A DNA stretch of 5,402 bases, taken from positions 1 through 5,402 of the forward strand of contig JABMML010000154.1 of the NCBI GenBank assembly GCA_013205585.1. The letters run 5' to 3'. A program made the position numbers and the translations under genes. Of the stretch, positions 1 to 5,297 are shown in pieces. The DNA is from Chitinophagaceae bacterium (GTDB lineage Bacteria; Bacteroidota; Bacteroidia; Chitinophagales; Chitinophagaceae). The number at the start of each line of letters is the position of its first letter. Within the stretch, counting starts at the first letter, position 1. Below the pieces are notes generated by a model that was not told the DNA's origin, made no database searches, and worked only from the letters and a program-made list of their open reading frames with translations.

Positions 1-77
1 ACTGTAGCTTGCGCTGCAGCAAGATGTATACTAAAAACCACCAATAAACCTGCAAAAACCACTTTAAACCAACGCAT
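1..77 (-). CDS. N-terminus of a secreted protein of unknown function (partial)
   Basis: Only the first 25 codons are present; the gene reads leftwards off the window. The start is the ATG at 77-75. The translation begins MRWFK and continues with a hydrophobic core (residues about 6-17) ending in LAAA-QAT, a standard signal peptide with a likely cleavage site after AAA and glutamine at +1. The product should therefore be exported to the periplasm or beyond, and there is no lipobox cysteine in the visible part. Nothing of the mature domain is visible, so no function can be assigned. The gene is divergent from the plus-strand operon starting at 315 and shares the 237-bp control region with it. 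The frame is inferred from the signal-peptide pattern and the open frame only, but that pattern is clear. Confidence 0.72.
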   Translation of the reverse strand, partial: MRWFKVVFAGLLVVFSIHLAAAQAT

Positions 78-97
78 ATACTTTAACTTTTTAAATT

Positions 98-105
98 CAA
101 GTATA
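98..105 (-). promoter_or_regulatory. Possible -7 promoter element for the leftward secreted gene
   Basis: On the minus strand this reads TATACTTG, one mismatch from the Bacteroidota -7 consensus TAnnTTTG. It ends 20 nt before the ATG at 77, which would leave a short leader of about a dozen bases. No TTG/TTTG -33 element is seen at the expected distance (about 19-23 nt further upstream), so this is a weak call based on one half of the promoter only. Confidence 0.2.
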
Positions 106-138
106 AGAACAATAAAAAGGAGGTTTTGTTTAATAAAA

Positions 139-186
139 GGCCCAAAAACTTGGCCCAAAGCTGGCTAAAAACTAGGCCGGGATTTT
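139..186. repeat. Degenerate GGCC tandem repeat with phased A-tracts in the divergent promoter region
   Basis: Four imperfect units each start with GGC: GGCCCAAAAACTT (139-151), GGCCCAAAGCT (152-162), GGCTAAAAACTA (163-174) and GGCCGGGATTTT (175-186). The period is 11-13 nt, close to one helical turn. The A-tracts are centred near 136, 146, 158 and 169, and another at 114-118 lies about two turns further left, so the DNA could be intrinsically curved. The units can also fold: 161-167 pairs with 173-180, with one bulged G and one G-T pair. It is GC-richer than its surroundings and lies between two divergent start codons. Whether it binds a regulator, bends the DNA or is a decayed repeat cannot be told from the sequence. 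Confidence 0.45.
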
Positions 187-205
187 GTGAAGCAGTAATA
201 TTCAC

Positions 206-228
206 TTATTACTAATAATGAACATTAT
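206..228. promoter_or_regulatory. Two overlapping AT palindromes, possible operator
   Basis: TTATTACTAATAA (206-218) is a perfect 13-bp palindrome around C212. ATAATGAACATTAT (215-228) has perfect 6-bp arms around AA. They overlap by four bases and lie near the middle of the divergent gap, about 85-110 bp before the ATG at 315, a reasonable place for a dimeric regulator. AT-rich DNA gives short palindromes by chance, so the functional reading is tentative. Confidence 0.25.
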
Positions 229-287
229 GCTACATTTAGAGTGAATAGCCGAATTCAATTAATGGCAAATAGACACTATTATACAAT

Positions 288-295
288 TACACTTG
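288..295 (+). promoter_or_regulatory. Possible -7 promoter element for the 315-4699 operon
   Basis: TACACTTG differs by one base from the Bacteroidota -7 consensus TAnnTTTG and ends 19 nt before the ATG at 315. The arrangement nearly mirrors the TATACTTG found 20 nt before the divergent gene. No -33 TTG is seen at the expected spacing (about 264-268 reads GGCAA), so confidence is low. TACATTTA at 231-238 is another incomplete match, which would give a leader of about 70 nt. Confidence 0.2.
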
Positions 296-314
296 ATTAT
301 TTAAATTTAAGCAC

Positions 315-2021
315 ATGATAAAATTTTTTGCATTGTTTGGCTCCGCCATTTTATTTTCACTAGTTGTTTCTGCACAAAAAACTCCTTCTTTAGAAAAATT
401 AAAAAATTATGCTGCAGTAAAACACGATGAATCAAACCCTTTTGTAGCAGATAAACTATTGATAAAACCTGAAGGGGTAGCTGTAGAACAAAACTTATTT
501 GGCAGTAAAAGGGCACCTGCATTAATAGCCAGCTTTGAAGGCTTGGGGGAGGGTTTTGTAGGTCCGCAAGGAACTGCTACACTTCGTAATCCATCCGATA
601 ACTCATTAGCGGTAGGTCTTGATCATATTGTGCAGATTGTAAATTCTAGAATGGCTATTTTTTCTAAGAAAGGAAAAACTTTTTCTGAATCAGGTCGTCC
701 ACTCTACGGTCCTGTTGAAACACGTAATGTATTTCGTGGTTTTGGTGGTCCTTGTGATAACATGAACAACGGTGATGCAGTGGTTCGATATGATCAGTTA
801 GCTAACAGGTGGCTAATTGTAATGCCTACTTTTAGAAAAGGAATTTCAAGAAATATTGATACTGCTACAAAACAAAGGGTAGCCCAAACTCAACCTGGTG
901 CAGCTGTTCAATTATTTCAGCCACCGCTTACGCAAGAAATTCCACCGGTGATTGGTCAACGACCATCATTGCCAAAACCACCAGATGAAGGAACATTTTG
1001 CATGTGTTATGCTATCAGTACTTCACCTGATCCAATGGGTTCCTATTATCGATATGAATTTGAACGTGATTTATTTCCTGATTATCCCAGGCCAACAGTA
1101 TGGACTGACGGATATTACACTACAACAAGTACAGGAGACGATGTAATTGAAAGACATGCCTATGTTGTTGATAGAAATAAAATGTTGAAAGGGCTGGATG
1201 CCAAAGAGCAGTCGTTCATTATTAAGGATGTGAACTTTATCATCAATGCAGACTTAGATGGTAAACAACTACCTCCCGTTGGGGCGCCTAGCATCATGAT
1301 GGCAACAGGTGGAACCCAATTAAAAAATGTATTGGAAGATGATGGAATTTATATGTGGAATTACCATGTAGACTGGAATAATTTTTCGAATACCAAAATT
1401 GAAGGGCCAATCAAAATCTCGGTTGCCCCTTATCATTATTTAGGAGGAGGACAACTGACTAAAGCGGTACCTCAAGCTGGAACCGATCAACATTTAGATG
1501 CACAAGGCGACAAGCTGATGGCTCGGTTGGTTTATAGAAAAATTGGAAATCGGGAATCGGTGGTAGGAGTGCATTCAGTTAATACTGCAGCAGGTGGAGG
1601 AGGTGTTAGATGGTATGAGTTTTTGGTAAATAAAGATCGCACTGTTAAATTATACCAACAAGGAACCTATGCTCCCGATAGTAATTTTAGATGGATGGCT
1701 AGCGCTGCTATAGATAAAAATGGAAATATTGGTATTGGCTATTCGTTCGGAGGAAAAAATGATTTTCCTGGACAAAGATTTGCGGGCCGACATTTTGGTG
1801 ATCCCTTGGGCATGCTCACCTTAAATGAAGTGGTACTTGTAAAAGGAGAAGCTTCGCAAATAAATACACTTAGATGGGAAGATTATACCCAAACAGCGAT
1901 TGATCCCAGTGATGATGAAACTATTTGGTATGTCGGAGATTATTTAAAAAAAGGTGCTAAAAATTATTCATCAATAATTGGTGCATTTAAGTTAGCATTT
2001 ACCAAAGCCCCATTGCCTTAA
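315..2021 (+). CDS. Secreted protein of a widespread, functionally unnamed family (568 aa)
   Basis: Residues 1-20 form a signal peptide (charged MIK, hydrophobic core, VVSA before Q21), so the protein is exported; no lipobox and no obvious type IX sorting domain are seen. The mature part matches, from memory, a family of secreted hypothetical proteins in Bacteroidota, Acidobacteria and others. Hallmarks are NPSDNSLAVGLDHIVQIVNS (92-111), GDAVVRYDQLANRWLI (153-168), CYAISTSPDPMGSYYRYEF (231-249), FPDYP...VWTDGYY (254-268), HLDAQGDKLMARLVYR (393-408), QQGTYAPDSNFRWMAS (448-463) and RWEDYTQTAIDP (520-531). The repeated strand-turn patterns suggest a beta-propeller, but no catalytic residues can be assigned. 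Residues about 174-226 are a Pro/Gln-rich stretch between two core strands, probably a surface loop. Cysteines are C147, C229 and C231. It is the first gene of a probable operon, 45 bp before the symporter gene. The start gives a complete signal peptide. The coding call is very secure; the function is unknown. Confidence 0.93.
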   Translation: MIKFFALFGSAILFSLVVSAQKTPSLEKLKNYAAVKHDESNPFVADKLLIKPEGVAVEQNLFGSKRAPALIASFEGLGEGFVGPQGTATLRNPSDNSLAVGLDHIVQIVNSRMAIFSKKGKTFSESGRPLYGPVETRNVFRGFGGPCDNMNNGDAVVRYDQLANRWLIVMPTFRKGISRNIDTATKQRVAQTQPGAAVQLFQPPLTQEIPPVIGQRPSLPKPPDEGTFCMCYAISTSPDPMGSYYRYEFERDLFPDYPRPTVWTDGYYTTTSTGDDVIERHAYVVDRNKMLKGLDAKEQSFIIKDVNFIINADLDGKQLPPVGAPSIMMATGGTQLKNVLEDDGIYMWNYHVDWNNFSNTKIEGPIKISVAPYHYLGGGQLTKAVPQAGTDQHLDAQGDKLMARLVYRKIGNRESVVGVHSVNTAAGGGGVRWYEFLVNKDRTVKLYQQGTYAPDSNFRWMASAAIDKNGNIGIGYSFGGKNDFPGQRFAGRHFGDPLGMLTLNEVVLVKGEASQINTLRWEDYTQTAIDPSDDETIWYVGDYLKKGAKNYSSIIGAFKLAFTKAPLP

Positions 2022-2025
2022 GATG

Positions 2026-2050
2026 AATTAATATAAAATTAATTATTTTC
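2026..2050 (+). other. AT-only hairpin followed by a T-rich run between operon genes 1 and 2
   Basis: AATTAAT (2026-2032) and ATTAATT (2038-2044) form a perfect 7-bp stem with a 5-nt loop, five bases after the stop codon, followed by ATTTTCTTTC. The shape resembles an intrinsic terminator but every pair is A-T, so it would be weak. It could be a partial terminator, or an RNA-processing or 3'-stabilising site that sets the expression of the downstream genes, or chance in AT-rich DNA. Confidence 0.25.
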
Positions 2051-2066
2051 TTTCTTACTTTTAAAT

Positions 2067-3638
2067 ATGCAAAATATTCCTATCGTTGATTTGACAATCG
2101 TATTCATTTACCTGTTTGCAATGATTGGTATCGGATATTATTTTTCAAGAAAAAATAAAAATACGGATCAGTTTACAAAAGCTTCTGGACAAGTACCAGG
2201 ATGGGCCATTGGTATTTCTATCTATGCTACTTTTTTAAGCAGCAATACTTTTTTAGGAGTGCCTGGAAAGGCTTTTGGTAGTAATTGGAATGCATTTGTT
2301 TTCAGTATCTCTATGCCTTTTGCCGCTTGGGTAGCGTCTAAATATTTTATTCCCTTTTATAGAAATACAGGAGAGATTTCGGCTTATACCAATTTAGAAA
2401 AAAGATTTGGTGCATGGGCTAGAACCTATGCTGTAGTCTGTTTTTTGTTAACCCAATTTGCGCGTATGGGTTCGGTCTTTTTTGGAATGGCATTAACGCT
2501 TCAGGCATTGCTGGGTTTTTCTATGTCTTCAATCATGATAGTGATGGGTATTTGTATTATTATTTATACAGTTTTAGGGGGAATTGAAGCTGTTATCTGG
2601 ACAGAAGTGGTACAGGGTATACTCAAAACACTTGGGGCAATATTAATTCTGTTGTTAATTATTTGGGAGATCCCTGGTGGCCTCACTACTGTTTATGATA
2701 TTGCCAAATCAGAACATAAATTTAGTTTGGGAACAGCTGCCTTGAATTTTAAAGAAAGCAGTTTTTGGGTAGTTCTTTTTTATGGCTTTTTTATAAATCT
2801 CAATAATTTTGGAATGGATCAAAATTATGTCCAACGTTATCACACGGCGACCTCTAATAAACAAGCACGCAAGTCGGTTTGGTTATCTGTTTTTATATAC
2901 GTACCTGCTTCCTTATTATTTTTTATTATTGGGACCTCTTTATTTGCCTATTACCAAATCAATCCAGCTATTGCAGATTCTTTGAAACACGCACTGGCAC
3001 TAGAGAAACTAGGCGTAAATGCGAGTGCGCTAGATATTTCTAATTTTATGCATCAACTTACCCCCGAAGATTATGCCGATAAAGTATTGCCTCATTTTAT
3101 GGTTAATAAAGTACCTACTATTTGTTTAGGCTTATTGGTGGCAGCTATATTATCTGCAGCCATGAGTACTATTAGTTCTGGTATGAATGCTTCGGCTACT
3201 GTTTTTACAAAAGATATTTATAAAAGATATTTTTACCCACAATTATCGGATAAAAAGGAATTTGTGACGCTCTACAGTGCAACTATTATAGTGGGCATCA
3301 TTGGATTATTAGTGGGGTTGTCTATGATAGGTATCAAAAGTATTTTAGATCTTTGGTGGGAACTGTCTGGAATTTTTTCAGGAGGCATGTTAGGCTTATT
3401 TTTATTAGGTATTATTAGTAAACAAACAAAAAATACAGAAGCATTCATTGCAGTAATTGTTGGTGTGATTGTGATAATATGGTTTAGTTTTTCAGACAAA
3501 CTGGGCCCTGACTTATTTTATTTAAAAATTGCACTGCATAAAAATATGATCATTGTAGTGGGCACCTTAACTATTTTTTTTACTGGATTATTATTCACTA
3601 AAATAAAACAGCTAAGCAAAAAAAATAAACAATTATAA
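2067..3638 (+). CDS. Sodium:solute symporter (SSS family), sialic-acid-transporter-like
   Basis: Predicted inner-membrane Na+-coupled importer with the LeuT fold. At 523 aa and about 13 hydrophobic segments it is full length, with an N-terminal segment starting near residue 6 and a Lys-rich cytoplasmic tail (512-523). Family marks are ATFLSSNTFLG (54-64, TM1 unwound region), GGIEAVIWTEVVQG (171-184) and AAMSTISSGMNASATVF (364-380), which holds the Na+-site serines. Compared from memory with Proteus mirabilis SiaT, R133 in FARMG matches the carboxylate-binding arginine, S58 and T61 match pocket residues, and S367/T368/S370/S371 match the Na2/Na3 serines. F56, A76 and S80 replace pocket residues Thr58, Phe78 and Gln82, and E180 replaces the Na3 aspartate. 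The loop at about 300-345 is some 25 residues longer. It sits between two genes for secreted proteins, with gaps of 45 and 47 bp. Family assignment is firm; the substrate (sialic acid or another acidic sugar) is inferred. Confidence 0.93.
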   Translation: MQNIPIVDLTIVFIYLFAMIGIGYYFSRKNKNTDQFTKASGQVPGWAIGISIYATFLSSNTFLGVPGKAFGSNWNAFVFSISMPFAAWVASKYFIPFYRNTGEISAYTNLEKRFGAWARTYAVVCFLLTQFARMGSVFFGMALTLQALLGFSMSSIMIVMGICIIIYTVLGGIEAVIWTEVVQGILKTLGAILILLLIIWEIPGGLTTVYDIAKSEHKFSLGTAALNFKESSFWVVLFYGFFINLNNFGMDQNYVQRYHTATSNKQARKSVWLSVFIYVPASLLFFIIGTSLFAYYQINPAIADSLKHALALEKLGVNASALDISNFMHQLTPEDYADKVLPHFMVNKVPTICLGLLVAAILSAAMSTISSGMNASATVFTKDIYKRYFYPQLSDKKEFVTLYSATIIVGIIGLLVGLSMIGIKSILDLWWELSGIFSGGMLGLFLLGIISKQTKNTEAFIAVIVGVIVIIWFSFSDKLGPDLFYLKIALHKNMIIVVGTLTIFFTGLLFTKIKQLSKKNKQL

Positions 3639-3685
3639 AAAGATGGAATATAAAATATATACCTTGAGAAGAATACATTATACCT

Positions 3686-4699
3686 ATGAATAAATTAATA
3701 AAAATAGCAGCCTTATGTGCGCTAACAAGTCCCATTTTTGGTCAACAAATGACTGCTGAGTTTATTTATGAAACTGCGCCTTTTCCCTCTTGTCATGCAG
3801 CTACGATAGAAGAAACACCGCGTGGTATTATCGCTGCTTGGTTTGGAGGTACAGAAGAGCGAAATAAAGATGTAGGAATTTGGGCTAGTCGTTTAGAAAA
3901 TGGAAAATGGACTGTACCAATGGAAATAGCCAATGGGGTTCAAAATGAAGTGCTGCGTTATCCAACTTGGAATCCTGTTTTATTTAAAATGCCTAATGCC
4001 GATTTAATTTTATTTTATAAAGTGGGCCCTTCTCCCTCTACCTGGTGGGGAATGCTAAAAAGATCGAAAGATAATGGGCTTACTTGGTCAGAGGCTGAAA
4101 AGTTACCAGATGGCATATATGGACCTATCAAAAACAAACCTGTTTTACTCAATAACGGCACTTTATTATGTCCTACCTCCTCGGAAGACAAAGGGTGGCG
4201 CGTGCATTTTGAAATGACTAAAGATGCCGGAAAGACATGGACCCGAACGGAGGCAATTAATGATGGTAAAGAGTTTTCAGCAATTCAACCTAGCGTGCTA
4301 TTTTTAAAAGATGGCAAACTGCAATTGCTTTGTCGTAGTAAAAATGGAGTGTTGTTAGAAGCGTTCTCTAATGACCTTGGTATTAGTTGGTCCGCATTAA
4401 AGACTACCTCGCTGCCTAATCCAAATTCTGGTACCGACGCCGTTACCTTAAAAGATGGCCGACATATTCTAGTCTATAACCATGTGACAAAGAAATCTAG
4501 TGCATGGGGAGGAAGTAGATCCCCTTTAAATGTAGTTATTTCTAATGACGGTCAAAATTGGAATGAAATTGCGATTTTAGAGAATACCCCCAAAGAAGAA
4601 TTTTCCTATCCTGCCGTAATTCAGACAAAAGATGGTAAAATTCATATTGTATACACTTGGAATCGTAAGAAAATAAAACATGTGGCTATTCAACTATAA
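3686..4699 (+). CDS. Secreted BNR/Asp-box beta-propeller protein, sialidase-like (predicted neuraminidase family)
   Basis: A signal peptide covers residues 1-19 (MNKLIK, hydrophobic core, PIFG before Q20). The rest is a sialidase-superfamily propeller (BNR_2 type, like 'predicted neuraminidase' COG4692). Four Asp-box-like turns are visible: SKDNGLTW (127-134), TKDAGKTW (178-185), SNDLGISW (228-235) and the shortened SNDGQNW (286-292). Other family signatures are FPSCHAAT (33-40), AWFGGTEE (51-58), WNPVLF (95-100), YKVGPSP (111-117), GPIKNKP (146-152), CRSKNG (216-221) and the C-terminal FSYPAVIQTKDGKIHIVYTW (306-325) followed by KIKHV (329-333). Its 337 aa is normal for the family. The GH33 FRIP motif is absent, although R217 and R278 lie just before Asp boxes, as triad arginines do in sialidases. 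It is the third gene of the probable operon, 47 bp after the symporter gene. A periplasmic glycosidase or lyase acting on acidic-sugar glycans is likely; true sialidase activity is doubtful. Confidence 0.92.
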   Translation: MNKLIKIAALCALTSPIFGQQMTAEFIYETAPFPSCHAATIEETPRGIIAAWFGGTEERNKDVGIWASRLENGKWTVPMEIANGVQNEVLRYPTWNPVLFKMPNADLILFYKVGPSPSTWWGMLKRSKDNGLTWSEAEKLPDGIYGPIKNKPVLLNNGTLLCPTSSEDKGWRVHFEMTKDAGKTWTRTEAINDGKEFSAIQPSVLFLKDGKLQLLCRSKNGVLLEAFSNDLGISWSALKTTSLPNPNSGTDAVTLKDGRHILVYNHVTKKSSAWGGSRSPLNVVISNDGQNWNEIAILENTPKEEFSYPAVIQTKDGKIHIVYTWNRKKIKHVAIQL

Positions 4700-4736
4700 T
4701 AGTACTCGGGAGACTTCCTACTTATTTCATTTTTTT
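4698..4736 (+). terminator. Possible terminator in the convergent gap
   Basis: AATAGTA (4698-4704) pairs with TACTTATT (4719-4726) with one bulged T, and GGA/TCC (4709-4711/4716-4718) can extend the stem inside. Seven T's follow at 4730-4736. This fits a weak intrinsic terminator for the plus-strand operon, ending inside the last codons of the opposing gene. On the minus strand the same stem is followed only by TATTATAG, so it is a poorer terminator in that direction. The stem is irregular and AT-rich. Confidence 0.35.
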
Positions 4737-5288
4737 AGCAAGCGTAGCAACACGTTTGCCAAGAGTAAATCCTTTTTGTAAAAATAGTTTGTCTACTTGC
4801 GCTGTTTTGAAAACACCTTCATTCGTAATGGCAGAGGCTCCAAATGCCGAAGTCCAATCATCTCCACCCACCACAATCATTCCAAAAATTAACATAGAGT
4901 GTAATATATTCACCTGAGCAAGTTCCTCCCCAGCAGATATACCACCAGCGGTAACAAATGCAGCACCTATTTTATCTTTTAATGGGTTTCCCTCAAAAGG
5001 CCATTCACTCATAAATTTAACTACTTCAGGTGCGAGGTTTGCATTGTAAACAGGGCTACCTATAATTATAGCATCTGCATCTAATAAATCCTTTGTTGTT
5101 GTTTGTTGAATACTTTTAATTACCACCTGAACGCCTGGTATAGATTGCGCTCCTTTTGCTACTTCTTCCGCTAAGGATTGCGTATTGGCTGTTTTACTAT
5201 AATAGGCAATAAGTACATTTTTTGTTTTTACTTGTCCGTAACTAAGTTGACTGATAAAAAATAACGAGACGATTAGATATAGTTTCAT
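4722..5288 (-). CDS. Exported flavodoxin-fold protein, NAD(P)H:quinone oxidoreductase (WrbA)-like
   Basis: A flavodoxin-like FMN domain of about 165 residues follows an N-terminal signal peptide (MKLY, hydrophobic core 4-13, LSYG before Q19). Visible marks are the first strand and phosphate loop VLIAYYSKTANTQSLAEEVA (25-44), the switch loop ADAIIIGSPVYNANLAPEVV (71-90) and GAAFVTAGG (108-116). GEELAQVNILHSMLIFGMIVVGG (120-142) corresponds to the WrbA segment that runs into the short GMxxVG strand. Members bind FMN and usually reduce quinones with NAD(P)H in the cytoplasm. No ATG, GTG or TTG lies in frame between codon 1 and the flavodoxin core, so the signal-peptide start is the only plausible one. 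The start lies 9 bp after the stop of the upstream partial gene, so the two are probably co-transcribed; its 3' end converges on the BNR gene 22 bp away. Fold assignment is firm; the periplasmic location and electron donor are inferred. Confidence 0.92.
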   Translation of the reverse strand: MKLYLIVSLFFISQLSYGQVKTKNVLIAYYSKTANTQSLAEEVAKGAQSIPGVQVVIKSIQQTTTKDLLDADAIIIGSPVYNANLAPEVVKFMSEWPFEGNPLKDKIGAAFVTAGGISAGEELAQVNILHSMLIFGMIVVGGDDWTSAFGASAITNEGVFKTAQVDKLFLQKGFTLGKRVATLAKKMK

Positions 5289-5297
5289 AATATGAAC

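Noticed and set aside
302..309. TAAATTTA as a -7 promoter element for the operon
   Set aside because: It ends only five bases before the ATG at 315, so transcription would begin at or inside the start codon.
307..522. 71-codon open frame on the minus strand
   Set aside because: It lies opposite the signal peptide and N-terminal coding region of the secreted protein at 315 and has no recognisable domain; a chance frame.
952..1146. 64-codon open frame on the plus strand
   Set aside because: It is inside the 315-2021 gene in another frame, with a composition unlike a protein domain.
1950..2021. Type IX secretion C-terminal sorting domain on the 568-aa protein
   Set aside because: The C-terminus ends IGAFKLAFTKAPLP, which reads as the end of the core fold and lacks the usual Por/T9SS domain patterns.
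2056..2063. TACTTTTA as a -7 promoter element for the symporter gene
   Set aside because: It ends 3 nt before the ATG, so transcription would start inside the coding region.
3272..3499. 75-codon open frame on the minus strand
   Set aside because: It is antisense to transmembrane segments of the symporter gene; hydrophobic membrane codons often leave open antisense frames.
3639..3685. Internal promoter (TATACCTTG) before the BNR gene
   Set aside because: The -7 match is imperfect and no TTG -33 element is present at a suitable distance; co-transcription with the symporter is simpler.
3686..3730. Cysteine in the signal peptide of the BNR protein (C11) as a lipoprotein site
   Set aside because: The residues before it are A-A-L, and Leu at -1 does not fit the lipobox, which needs Gly, Ala or Ser; a signal peptidase I site after PIFG fits better.
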